Origin: Arthrobacter sp. FW305-BF8
GTDB lineage: Bacteria; Actinomycetota; Actinomycetes; Actinomycetales; Micrococcaceae
Length of the DNA stretch: 64,000 nt
Assembly (NCBI RefSeq): GCF_021789315.1
Contig: NZ_CP084561.1
Location: 2,542,001-2,606,000 of the forward strand
Reading direction: 5' to 3'
Shown: in pieces, positions 1 to 8,371 of the stretch
How the letters are laid out: each line of letters opens with the position of its first letter
Numbering within the stretch: position 1 is the first letter of the stretch
Position numbers and translations under genes: made by a program
Notes under the pieces: model-generated
The model's database searches: none
What the model was told of the DNA's origin: nothing
Seen by the model: the letters and a program-made list of their open reading frames with translations, nothing else

Positions 1-518
1 TCAAGGCTGTCATCCGGACGTACCGTATGCATTACCTCGACGCCGGCATTTCCCAGAGCCGCCTGTACCCAGGCATCGTTGACCTGCTGGATAGCTACGT
101 GGATGCAGGGCGGCCTGTCGCGGTGGCGACGCAAAAGCCGGAAGGCTTGGCCCACATCGTGCTTGAGCACCACAAGATCGCCGGCCGGTTCCGCGCCATC
201 AGGGGGTCAGCCGCAGACGAGTCCGCGGCCGCAGCGGGTCCCGTCGGCAAGACCGGCATCATCGCCGCTGCCATGACGGACCTCGGCACGCAGCACGCCG
301 TGATGGTGGGTGACCGCGCGCAGGATGTGGCAGGAGCGCTGGCCAACGGACTCGACTGCATCGGCGTTAGCTGGGGTTTTGCGCCCGACGGCGAACTGGA
401 GGCAGCGGGTGCTGTGGCTGTGGTGCACGATGCGGCCGGCCTGCGTGCCAAGGTCGAGGAGCTGGAGAACGTCCGGGCCGCAGCCCTGAGCGAGGTGCGC
501 AACGATGGAGCTGTTTGA
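1..518 (+). CDS. HAD-family hydrolase, phosphoglycolate phosphatase-like (5' partial)
   Basis: The reading frame is open from base 3, so the gene starts before the window and the N-terminal nucleophile Asp motif is missing. The visible part has the late HAD motif MVGDRAQD, which positions the metal, followed by a GVSWGF stretch typical of phosphoglycolate phosphatase-like (Gph/PpaX) proteins. These are cytosolic enzymes that remove phosphate from small metabolites; the substrate cannot be told from sequence. The stop overlaps the next gene's ATG by 14 bases, so the two are probably translated together. An internal ATG at 27 is not the true start because coding similarity continues upstream of it. 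Confidence 0.8.
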   Translation, partial: KAVIRTYRMHYLDAGISQSRLYPGIVDLLDSYVDAGRPVAVATQKPEGLAHIVLEHHKIAGRFRAIRGSAADESAAAAGPVGKTGIIAAAMTDLGTQHAVMVGDRAQDVAGALANGLDCIGVSWGFAPDGELEAAGAVAVVHDAAGLRAKVEELENVRAAALSEVRNDGAV

Positions 519-1173
519 CGGCGTCCGCTGGACGACGCGGACCCTCATCTCCGGCAGCTGCCGGCCAACTGTTATCGGGCTGGAGAACGTGCCCAAGAGC
601 GGGCCGTTTATTGTGGCGCCGAACCACCTCTCCTTTCTGGACAGCGTGATTGTCCAGGCGCTCATGCCCCGGCCCGTCGCGTTCTTTGCCAAGGCGGAGT
701 ACTTCACCACCAAGGGCATCAAGGGCCGCGTGATGAAGTCCTTCTTCGAGGCAGTCGGCTCCATTCCGGTCGAACGCGGGGAACAGGCCGCGAGCGTGCA
801 GGCCCTCAGGACACTGCTGGACATCCTTGAGGACGGCAGGGGCATCGGCATTTACCCCGAGGGCACCCGGTCGCGCGATGGAATCCTGTACCGCGGCCGG
901 ACCGGCGTCGGCTGGCTGGCCCTCACCACCGGCGCCCCGGTGATCCCGGTGGGACTGATCGGCACCGAGAAGCTGCAGCCCGCTGGCCGCAACGCGGTGA
1001 AACCCCAGCACTTCATCATGAAGGTGGGGGAGCCGATCTACTTCGACAAGACCGGCCCGGACCATTCCCTCCCCGCCCGGCGCCAGGTGACCGACCGGAT
1101 CATGGACGCCATTGCTGAGCTCAGCGGCCAAGAGCGCTCCACCAGCTACAACCAGAGCAAGGTCATCGAGTAG
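505..1173 (+). CDS. 1-acyl-sn-glycerol-3-phosphate acyltransferase (PlsC-like)
   Basis: This 222-residue protein belongs to the PlsC acyltransferase family, which adds the second acyl chain to lysophosphatidic acid at the inner face of the membrane. The catalytic H-x4-D motif is seen as NHLSFLDS (His41, Asp46), and the phosphate-binding motif as YPEGTRS near residues 117-123. Length is normal for the family. The ATG lies inside the end of the preceding hydrolase gene, so translation is likely coupled. Actinobacteria carry several paralogues and the exact acyl acceptor cannot be assigned. Confidence 0.88.
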   Translation: MELFDGVRWTTRTLISGSCRPTVIGLENVPKSGPFIVAPNHLSFLDSVIVQALMPRPVAFFAKAEYFTTKGIKGRVMKSFFEAVGSIPVERGEQAASVQALRTLLDILEDGRGIGIYPEGTRSRDGILYRGRTGVGWLALTTGAPVIPVGLIGTEKLQPAGRNAVKPQHFIMKVGEPIYFDKTGPDHSLPARRQVTDRIMDAIAELSGQERSTSYNQSKVIE

Positions 1174-1220
1174 TCGGGCTGCCCAAGAAGCCGGCGGCAA
1201 TTCGCAGCCCCTCAGCTCAG

Positions 1221-1226
1221 TAGACT
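1221..1226 (+). promoter_or_regulatory. -10-like element of a probable leaderless uvrC transcript
   Basis: TAGACT is followed by exactly six bases and then the GTG start of uvrC. No ribosome binding site fits between. This is the layout of leaderless actinobacterial promoters. No good -35 is visible. Confidence 0.5.
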
Positions 1227-1232
1227 GGAACC

Positions 1233-3290
1233 GTGGCAGATCCATCAAGTTATAGACCCCAGACGGGTGAGATTCCGACCAATCCGGGTGTTTACAGGTT
1301 CAGGGATCCCCATGGGCGGGTTATCTACGTCGGCAAGGCCAAGAACCTCCGGTCACGCCTGAACTCGTACTTCGCGAACCCGGCAGGGCTGCTGCCCAAA
1401 ACCCACGCCATGGTGCACGCGGCCAGCAGCGTCGAGTGGACGGTTGTGGGCAGCGAGCTGGAATCCCTCCAGCTGGAATACACCTGGATCAAGGAATTCA
1501 AGCCGCGGTTCAACGTGGTTTTCCGGGACGACAAGACGTATCCCTACCTCGCCGTCACCATGGGCGAGAAGCTGCCGCGCGTACAGGTCATGCGCGGCGA
1601 GCGGCGGAAGGGCACGCGGTACTTCGGGCCCTACACGGCCGGCGCCATCCGCGAAACCATGGACACCCTGCTGCGGGTCTTTCCCGTGCGCAGCTGCAGT
1701 GCTGGCGTGCTGAAGCGTGCCCAGGCAAGCGGCCGGCCCTGCCTGCTGGGCTACATCGACAAATGCTCGGCCCCCTGCGTCGGCCGCGTCACCCCCGAGG
1801 AACACCGCGCCCTGGCGGAGGACTTCTGCGCCTTCATGGGAGGCGAGGCCAAGCGGTTCATCGCCCGGCTCGAAAAGGAGATGGGGGCCGCCGTCGCCAC
1901 CCTTGACTACGAACGCGCCGCCCGGCTGCGTGACGACATCACCGCCCTCCGGAAGGTCTTCGAGCGGAACGCCGTGGTCCTGGCCGAGGACACCGACGCC
2001 GACGTTTTCGCCCTGCACGAGGACGAGCTCGAGGCGGCCGTCCAGGTGTTCCACGTCCGGGGCGGACGGGTCCGCGGACAGCGCGGCTGGGTGGTCGAGA
2101 AGGTGGAGGACTTCACCACCCCCGACCTCGTCGAGCACCTCCTCCAGCAGGTTTACGGCGAAGATGCCGAGATCCAGGGCCGGCTTCCCCGCGAGGTGCT
2201 GGTGCCTGTCGAGCCGAGCAATGCGCAGGACCTGGCGGTGTGGCTCGGCGGCCTCCGGGGCGCCAAGGTGGATATCCGGGTTCCGCAGCGCGGGGACAAG
2301 GCGGCCCTCATGTCCACGGTCCGCGAGAACGCCGAACACGCACTGCGGCTCCACAAGACCCGCCGCGCCGGCGACCTGACCGTCCGGTCACAGGCGCTGC
2401 AGGAACTGCAGGAGGCGCTGGAGCTCCCCGTTCCGCTGCTGCGCATCGAATGCTACGACGTCTCCCACGTCCAGGGCACCAACGTGGTGGCCTCCATGGT
2501 GGTTGTGGAGGACGGGCTGCCCAAGAAGTCGGACTACCGCAAGTTCTCCATCACCGGTGCCGCGGCCACGGACGACACGGCAGCGATGCACGATGTCCTG
2601 ACGCGGCGTTTCCGGCACTATCTCGTGGACAAGACCGCCCAGATTGAAGCCGCCGAGCTGGTCGCGACGCCGGCTGGTCCGGCCATCCCGGCATCCGTTG
2701 GCACCGGACCGGCACCGGCCTCCACAGGGACCGGGGACGCCGCGCTGTCCGACACCACCACGCCCGCGCCGAAGGCCAAGTTCGCCTACCCGCCCAACCT
2801 CGTGGTGGTGGACGGCGGCAAGCCCCAGGTGAACGCGGCAGCCCGGGCACTGGAGGCGCTGGGCGTCGACGACGTCTACGTCGTCGGGCTCGCGAAGCGC
2901 CTCGAGGAGGTCTGGCTTCCGGACAGCGACTTTCCGGTCATCCTGCCCCGCTCCTCGCAGGGCCTCTACATGCTGCAGCGCATCCGCGACGAAGCGCACC
3001 GCTTCGCCATCTCGTTCCACCGGCAAAAGCGCGGCAAGGCGATGACCGTCTCAGCCCTCGACGGCGTGCCCGGGCTGGGCGACTCCAAGCGGAAGGCCCT
3101 GCTTGCCCACTTTGGATCGGTCAAGAAGATCAAGGCGGCATCGGCGGCGGAACTGACCGCTGCGAAGGGTGTCGGGCCGGCCCTGGCCGCGGCCATCGTC
3201 ACCCACTTCAGTCCCGGCGGCGCGGGCGGCGACTCGGACGAGTCCGTTCCGGCGATCAACATGACCACCGGGGAAGTGCTGGAAACTTAG
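1233..3290 (+). CDS. uvrC: Excinuclease ABC subunit C
   Basis: UvrC makes the two incisions around a DNA lesion in nucleotide excision repair. The 685-residue protein has the N-terminal GIY-YIG nuclease domain (GVYRFRD, then VIYVGKAKNLRSR), a central UVR helix pair (LDYERAARLRDDI) that binds UvrB, the RNase H-like second nuclease domain (CYDVSHVQG, VVVDGGKPQ) and a C-terminal helix-hairpin-helix DNA-binding domain (VPGLGDSKRKALLAHFG). A roughly 45-residue Ala/Pro/Thr-rich insert separates the two halves of the RNase H-like domain. The GTG start has no ribosome binding site but a -10-like hexamer six bases upstream. rapZ follows about 100 bases later. Confidence 0.97.
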   Translation: MADPSSYRPQTGEIPTNPGVYRFRDPHGRVIYVGKAKNLRSRLNSYFANPAGLLPKTHAMVHAASSVEWTVVGSELESLQLEYTWIKEFKPRFNVVFRDDKTYPYLAVTMGEKLPRVQVMRGERRKGTRYFGPYTAGAIRETMDTLLRVFPVRSCSAGVLKRAQASGRPCLLGYIDKCSAPCVGRVTPEEHRALAEDFCAFMGGEAKRFIARLEKEMGAAVATLDYERAARLRDDITALRKVFERNAVVLAEDTDADVFALHEDELEAAVQVFHVRGGRVRGQRGWVVEKVEDFTTPDLVEHLLQQVYGEDAEIQGRLPREVLVPVEPSNAQDLAVWLGGLRGAKVDIRVPQRGDKAALMSTVRENAEHALRLHKTRRAGDLTVRSQALQELQEALELPVPLLRIECYDVSHVQGTNVVASMVVVEDGLPKKSDYRKFSITGAAATDDTAAMHDVLTRRFRHYLVDKTAQIEAAELVATPAGPAIPASVGTGPAPASTGTGDAALSDTTTPAPKAKFAYPPNLVVVDGGKPQVNAAARALEALGVDDVYVVGLAKRLEEVWLPDSDFPVILPRSSQGLYMLQRIRDEAHRFAISFHRQKRGKAMTVSALDGVPGLGDSKRKALLAHFGSVKKIKAASAAELTAAKGVGPALAAAIVTHFSPGGAGGDSDESVPAINMTTGEVLET

Positions 3291-3388
3291 CCCGCGCCCC
3301 GAAACTTGGTTAGGGTAAGTACGGGAAATCGGCGTGTGCCGCAAACAGCAACCCGCTCAGAAACTGCGCGCGGGAAGCAACAGCAGGA

Positions 3389-4327
3389 ATGAGGCTGGAA
3401 TCAATGGCAGAGTCGACGGCGGAGTCCAGCACGGAAGAGGACGGCCTGACACCGGTCAAGCCCGCCGAAGCGGAACTGCTCATCGTGACCGGAATGTCCG
3501 GCGCAGGCCGCAGCACCGCCTCCGATGCGCTGGAGGACCACGGCTGGTACGTCGTCGAAAACCTGCCGCCGCAGATGCTGGGGACCCTGGCTGAACTCGT
3601 GTCCCACGCCCCGCAGTCCATTCCCAAACTTGCCGTGGTGATGGACGTGCGCAGCAAGGCGCTGTTCGCCGACATCCGCGCCGCGCTCCGTGCCCTCGAA
3701 GCCAGCGGCGTCACCTTCCGGGTGCTGTTCCTCGATGCCAGCGACGACGTCCTGGTCCGCCGCTTCGAACAGGGCCGGCGCCCGCACCCGCTGCAGGGCG
3801 GCGGCAGGATCCTGGACGGCATCGCCGCGGAACGCGAACTCCTCAAGGAGCTGCGCGACTCCTCGGACCTCGTCCTGGACACCTCGTCCCTGAACGTGCA
3901 CGGGCTCGCCACCGCGATCACCGAATTGTTCACCGAGACCGGCCCCATCGCGATCCGCCTGAACATCATGAGCTTCGGCTTCAAATACGGCCTTCCCGTG
4001 GACGCCAACTATGTGGCCGACGTCCGGTTCATTCCCAATCCGCACTGGGTGCCGGCGCTCCGGCCGCACACCGGCCTCGACCAGGACGTCAGCGAGTACG
4101 TCCTCGGAGCCGAGGGCGTGCCGAACTTCGTGGAGCGCTACGTGCTCGCGCTGGAACCTGTCCTGGAGGGCTACCGCCGGGAGAACAAGCACTACGCCAC
4201 CATCGCCGTCGGATGCACCGGCGGGAAGCACCGCTCGGTGGCGGTCGCCATGGAGCTCTCCAAGCGGCTCGCGCAATATCCGCGCGTGACCGTGACTACG
4301 ACGCACCGGGACCTGGGCCGCGAGTAA
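3389..4327 (+). CDS. rapZ: RapZ/YvcJ-family nucleotide-binding protein
   Basis: This 312-residue protein has an N-terminal P-loop (GMSGAGRST) and the C-terminal RapZ domain ending in CTGGKHRSVA. In enteric bacteria RapZ is an adaptor that senses glucosamine-6-phosphate and steers a small RNA to RNase E. In Gram-positives the YvcJ form is an ATP/GTP-binding protein of less clear role. The gene sits in the conserved uvrC-rapZ-yvcK-whiA block. A second ATG at 3404 would remove five residues and is an equally likely start. The stop codon shares one base with the yvcK ATG, so translation is coupled. Confidence 0.93.
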   Translation: MRLESMAESTAESSTEEDGLTPVKPAEAELLIVTGMSGAGRSTASDALEDHGWYVVENLPPQMLGTLAELVSHAPQSIPKLAVVMDVRSKALFADIRAALRALEASGVTFRVLFLDASDDVLVRRFEQGRRPHPLQGGGRILDGIAAERELLKELRDSSDLVLDTSSLNVHGLATAITELFTETGPIAIRLNIMSFGFKYGLPVDANYVADVRFIPNPHWVPALRPHTGLDQDVSEYVLGAEGVPNFVERYVLALEPVLEGYRRENKHYATIAVGCTGGKHRSVAVAMELSKRLAQYPRVTVTTTHRDLGRE

Positions 4328-5340
4328 TGGGGGTTCTTACCGGCCCGCTGCCTTTGATTCCGCCGGCCGGCCTGACCGGTTCCCAACAGGACAAGGGACC
4401 CAACGTCGTCGCGCTCGGCGGCGGCCACGGCCTTTCGGCCTCACTCTCGGCACTGCGTCTGCTTACTTCCGAATTGACCGCGGTGGTCACCGTGGCGGAC
4501 GACGGCGGGTCCTCCGGCCGTCTCCGCGAGGAGTACGGCGTCCTTCCGCCCGGTGATCTCCGGATGGCCCTGTCCGCCCTATGCGATGACACGGACTGGG
4601 GCCGCACCTGGCGCGACGTCATGCAGCACCGGTTCCGGTCCGCCCGAGGCGGCGCCTCCCTGGACGAACACGCCATGGGAAACCTGCTGATCGTCACGCT
4701 CTGGGAACTGTTGGGGGACGCGGTGGCCGGCCTGAAATGGGCCGGTGCGCTGCTCGGCGCCCGCGGACAGGTTCTTCCCATGTCCACCGTTCCGCTCACT
4801 ATCGAGGGCGATGTCCGCGTGACCGCCCCGGACGGCAGCAGCACCGTCACCACCATCACCGGGCAGGCCCGCTGCGCCGTGGCCGGTTCGCTGGAGAGCG
4901 TCCGGCTGCTTCCCGAGCAGGCTCCGGCCTGCGTTGAAGCCCTGACCGCGATCGAGCTTGCCGACTGGGTGGTGCTGGGCCCCGGCTCCTGGTACACCTC
5001 CGTGCTCCCGCATCTGCTGCTGCCGGAAATGCGCCAGGCACTCTGCGATACGCCGGCGAAGCGCTGCCTCACCATGAACCTCGCCATGGACACCAAGGAA
5101 ACGTCCGGCATGTCCGCCGCCGACCACCTGCACGTGCTCCGCGACTACGCGCCGGAGTTCAGCGCGGATGTGGTGCTCGCGGACCCGGCCTCCGTTTCGG
5201 ACCTGGCCGAGTTTAAGCGGGCAGCGGGGATGATCGGCGCCGAGGTTGTCTTGGGTAGAGTAGGGGCTTCGGGCCGGCGACCGGTCCATGACCCCTTGCG
5301 GCTGGCTACGGCCTACCAGGATATTTTCGGGAATAGTTAG
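4327..5340 (+). CDS. yvcK: YvcK/CofD-like gluconeogenesis factor
   Basis: The protein of 337 residues shows the YvcK signatures VALGGGHGLSASL near the N-terminus and DDGGSSGRL shortly after, a CofD-like Rossmann fold that binds UDP-sugars. YvcK-type proteins (CuvA in mycobacteria) help coordinate central carbon metabolism with cell wall synthesis. The ATG overlaps the rapZ stop by one base (TAATG). The frame stays open upstream inside rapZ, but that extension has no family similarity. whiA follows 10 bases downstream, giving one transcription unit. Confidence 0.93.
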   Translation: MGVLTGPLPLIPPAGLTGSQQDKGPNVVALGGGHGLSASLSALRLLTSELTAVVTVADDGGSSGRLREEYGVLPPGDLRMALSALCDDTDWGRTWRDVMQHRFRSARGGASLDEHAMGNLLIVTLWELLGDAVAGLKWAGALLGARGQVLPMSTVPLTIEGDVRVTAPDGSSTVTTITGQARCAVAGSLESVRLLPEQAPACVEALTAIELADWVVLGPGSWYTSVLPHLLLPEMRQALCDTPAKRCLTMNLAMDTKETSGMSAADHLHVLRDYAPEFSADVVLADPASVSDLAEFKRAAGMIGAEVVLGRVGASGRRPVHDPLRLATAYQDIFGNS

Positions 5341-5350
5341 GAAAGGTGCC

Positions 5351-6331
5351 ATGGCACTGACAGCATCAGTCAAGGAAGAACTCTCCCGCCTGGATATCAA
5401 GAAATCATCAGTCCGCAAGGCTGAGGTCTCGGCCATGCTCCGCTTTGCCGGGGGATTGCACATCATCTCGGGCCGGATCGTCATCGAGGCCGAGGTCGAT
5501 CTGGCCTCCACCGCCCGGCGCCTGCGCGCCGCGATCGCCGAGGTCTACGGGCACCAGAGCGAGATCATCGTCGTCTCCGGCAGCGGCCTGCGCCGCGGCA
5601 GCCGGTACGTGGTCCGCGTCGTCCGCGACGGCGAGGCGCTGGCCCGGCAGACCGGCCTCCTTGACGGCCGGGGACGGCCCGTGCGCGGGTTGCCATCCGT
5701 CGTCGTGAACGGCTCAGCCGCTGACGCCGAAGCGGTGTGGCGGGGCGCCTTCCTGGCGCACGGCTCACTCACAGAACCCGGCCGGTCCTCGTCCATGGAG
5801 GTCACCTGCCCCGGTCCGGAATCCGCCCTCGCGCTGGTAGGCGCAGCCCGGCGGCTGGGGATCCAGGCCAAGGCGCGGGAAGTCAGGGGAGTGGACCGCG
5901 TGGTGATCCGCGACGGCGACACCATCGCTGCGCTGCTTACCCGGATGGGGGCCCACGATGCACTCATGGTCTGGGAAGAGCGGCGCATGCGCAAGGAAGT
6001 GCGGGCCACCGCGAACCGGCTGGCCAACTTCGATGACGCCAACCTCCGCCGCTCCGCTCAGGCCGCCGTGGCCGCAGGCGCTCGGGTGGACCGGGCCTTG
6101 GAGATCCTCGGCGACGACGTCCCGGACCACCTCAAATACGCCGGCGAACTCCGGGTGGCCCACAAGCAGGCCAGCCTCGACGAACTTGGCCGGCTCGCGG
6201 ATCCGCCCATGACGAAGGACGCCATTGCCGGGCGCATCCGCCGGCTGCTGGCCATGGCGGACAAACGCGCCTCAGATCTTGGCATCCCGGGCACGGATGC
6301 CAATGTGACGCCGGAAATGCTGGACGAGTAA
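5351..6331 (+). CDS. whiA: WhiA-type DNA-binding protein
   Basis: WhiA pairs a LAGLIDADG homing-endonuclease-like fold, catalytically dead, with a C-terminal helix-turn-helix. In Streptomyces it acts with WhiB to switch on sporulation septation; in non-sporulating relatives it influences cell division and chromosome segregation. The 326-residue product has the typical start (ALTASVKEELSRL) and an HTH region around TKDAIAGRIRRLL. I chose the ATG at 5351 because GGAAAGG lies just upstream. An in-frame upstream start would run into yvcK. It is the last gene of the uvrC-rapZ-yvcK-whiA block. Confidence 0.96.
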   Translation: MALTASVKEELSRLDIKKSSVRKAEVSAMLRFAGGLHIISGRIVIEAEVDLASTARRLRAAIAEVYGHQSEIIVVSGSGLRRGSRYVVRVVRDGEALARQTGLLDGRGRPVRGLPSVVVNGSAADAEAVWRGAFLAHGSLTEPGRSSSMEVTCPGPESALALVGAARRLGIQAKAREVRGVDRVVIRDGDTIAALLTRMGAHDALMVWEERRMRKEVRATANRLANFDDANLRRSAQAAVAAGARVDRALEILGDDVPDHLKYAGELRVAHKQASLDELGRLADPPMTKDAIAGRIRRLLAMADKRASDLGIPGTDANVTPEMLDE

Positions 6332-6464
6332 ACGGCGCCCATAGAATCAAGACCAGGTGGCGGCTGTTGCCGCCATCGGAGTTTTCCGGATGACCCGTCA
6401 TCCGGGATGCACAATCCGAGAGTTAGCAAAACCGGACAAACTGTCCACGACATTGGAGGATTTT

Positions 6465-7088
6465 GTGACCGAGTACGTTCTGCCCGAACTCAGCTACGAC
6501 TACGCAGCGCTCGAGCCCCACATCTCTGCACGGATCATGGAGCTGCACCACAGCAAGCACCACGCCGCGTACGTGACGGGCGCAAACAACGCGCTGGCCC
6601 AGCTGGCCGAGGCACGCGAAAAGGGCGACTTCGCCAACATCAACCGCCTTTCCAAGGACCTGGCCTTCCACACCGGCGGCCACGTCAACCACTCCGTGTT
6701 CTGGAACAATCTCTCCCCGGACGGAGGCGACAAGCCGGAAGGTGAGCTCGCCGCCGCCATCGACGACGCCTTCGGTTCGTTCGATGCCTTCCGCGCCCAG
6801 TTCTCCGCAGCTGCCCTCGGCCTGCAGGGTTCCGGTTGGGGCTTCCTGGCCTACGAGCCCATCGGTGGCAACCTCGTCATCGAGCAGCTCTACGACCAGC
6901 AGGGCAACGTCGCGCTGGGCACCACCCCGCTGCTGATGCTGGACATGTGGGAGCACGCCTTCTACCTGGACTACGTCAACGTCAAGGCCGACTACGTCAA
7001 GGCGTTCTGGAACATCGTCAACTGGGCCGACGTGTCCGCCCGCTTCGCCGCGGCACGCGCCAACGCAACGGGTCTCATCACCCTCTAA
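6465..7088 (+). CDS. sodA: Superoxide dismutase, Fe/Mn type
   Basis: This cytosolic enzyme dismutes superoxide to oxygen and peroxide. The 207 residues carry the family metal ligands: His in ELHHSKHHAAYV, His in TGGHVNHSVFW, and Asp plus His in DMWEHAFYLDY. The GTG start is preceded by TTGGAGGA at the right distance; the longer open frame from 6357 lacks family similarity. Mn rather than Fe is likely from the actinobacterial context and the mntH gene in this window, but metal use cannot be proved from sequence. A strong hairpin follows the gene. Confidence 0.95.
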   Translation: MTEYVLPELSYDYAALEPHISARIMELHHSKHHAAYVTGANNALAQLAEAREKGDFANINRLSKDLAFHTGGHVNHSVFWNNLSPDGGDKPEGELAAAIDDAFGSFDAFRAQFSAAALGLQGSGWGFLAYEPIGGNLVIEQLYDQQGNVALGTTPLLMLDMWEHAFYLDYVNVKADYVKAFWNIVNWADVSARFAAARANATGLITL

Positions 7089-7156
7089 GTGTGACCCCGC
7101 GTACACAAAGCAGTAACAAACTTCACATTCGGCCACTTTAGGGCCAAATTCTGGAC

Positions 7157-7186
7157 GGTCCGCCCCCGCACTTGCGGGGGCGGACC
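7157..7186 (+). terminator. Terminator after sodA
   Basis: A perfect 13-bp stem (GGTCCGCCCCCGC with its complement) and a 4-base loop (ACTT), then a weak T-containing tail. It lies 70 bases after sodA and before the gap promoter region. Confidence 0.85.
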
Positions 7187-7350
7187 TACTTAAACGTAAG
7201 ATGGATCACGGAAGGCGGTTAGCCTTCAGCAATGAGGCTGGTCGCCCTCCGATCTGAAAAATATCTCTGCCCAATGGCGTGCGGGATCTGTTAGTTGGCT
7301 TGAACGCCCGCTTAACTAGTTGTGCTTCCAAGGCACAAAGGAGACAAAAA
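7187..7350 (+). promoter_or_regulatory. Upstream region of gap
   Basis: These 164 bases separate the sodA terminator from gap and must contain the promoter of the glycolytic run. Just before the AAGGAGA ribosome binding site is a short hairpin (TTGTGC, seven-base loop, GCACAA). I cannot place a convincing -35/-10 pair. Confidence 0.4.
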
Positions 7351-8361
7351 GTGACCACCCGTATTGGTATCAACGGCTTCGGCCGCATCGGCCGCAACTA
7401 CTTCCGCGCTGCACTTGCTCAGGGCGCGGACCTTGAGATCGTTGCCGTCAACGACCTCACTAGCCCTGAGGCTCTGGCCCACCTGCTCAAGTACGATTCC
7501 GTCGGCGGACGCCTGGCCGAGACCATCGAGGTCAAGGAAGGCAACCTCGTCGTCAACGGCAACGCCATCAAGGTTCTGGCCGAGCGTGACCCCGCCAACC
7601 TCCCCTGGAAGGACCTCGGCGTCGACATCGTCATCGAGTCCACCGGTTTCTTCACCAAGGCAGCTGCCGCCAAGAAGCACATCGAGGCCGGCGCCAAGAA
7701 GGTCCTGATCTCCGCTCCCGCCTCGGACGAGGACATCACCATCGTGATGGGCGTCAATGATGGCCTGTACGACCCCGAGAACCACCACATCATCTCCAAC
7801 GCTTCCTGCACCACCAACTGCCTCGGCCCGCTGGCCAAGGTTGTCAACGACACCTTCGGCATCGAGCGTGGACTGATGACCACCGTGCACGCCTACACTG
7901 CCGACCAGAACCTGCAGGACGGCCCGCACAACGACCTCCGCCGTGCACGCGCCGCCGCCATCAACATGGTTCCCACCTCCACCGGCGCCGCCAAGGCCAT
8001 CGGCCTGGTCCTGCCGGAGCTCAAGGGCAAGCTGGACGGCTACGCCATCCGCGTTCCGGTCCCCACCGGCTCCGCCACCGACCTCACCGTCACGGTCTCC
8101 CGCGAGACCACCGTCGAGGAAGTCAACGCCGCGCTCAAGAAGGCTGCAGAGTCCGATGAGTGGCAGGGCATCCTGACCTACACCGACGCCCCGATCGTCT
8201 CCTCGGACATCGTCGGTGACCCCGCCTCGTCCATCTTTGACTCCGGTTTGACCAAGGTTATTGGCAACCAGGTCAAGGTTGTTTCCTGGTATGACAACGA
8301 ATGGGGCTACTCGAACCGCCTCGTTGACCTCACGGAGCTTGTCGCGGCAAAGCTGGGCTAG
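7351..8361 (+). CDS. gap: Glyceraldehyde-3-phosphate dehydrogenase, type I
   Basis: The enzyme oxidises glyceraldehyde 3-phosphate to 1,3-bisphosphoglycerate with NAD and phosphate in glycolysis. The 336-residue protein begins with the NAD-binding Rossmann motif GINGFGRIGR and has the catalytic Cys in SNASCTTNCLGP; the C-terminal WYDNEWGYS signature is also present. The GTG start at 7351 follows AAAGGAGA; the longer frame from 7279 is not supported by similarity. It is the first gene of gap-pgk-tpiA-secG, with pgk 10 bases downstream. Confidence 0.97.
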   Translation: MTTRIGINGFGRIGRNYFRAALAQGADLEIVAVNDLTSPEALAHLLKYDSVGGRLAETIEVKEGNLVVNGNAIKVLAERDPANLPWKDLGVDIVIESTGFFTKAAAAKKHIEAGAKKVLISAPASDEDITIVMGVNDGLYDPENHHIISNASCTTNCLGPLAKVVNDTFGIERGLMTTVHAYTADQNLQDGPHNDLRRARAAAINMVPTSTGAAKAIGLVLPELKGKLDGYAIRVPVPTGSATDLTVTVSRETTVEEVNAALKKAAESDEWQGILTYTDAPIVSSDIVGDPASSIFDSGLTKVIGNQVKVVSWYDNEWGYSNRLVDLTELVAAKLG

Positions 8362-8371
8362 GGTTAGCTAC

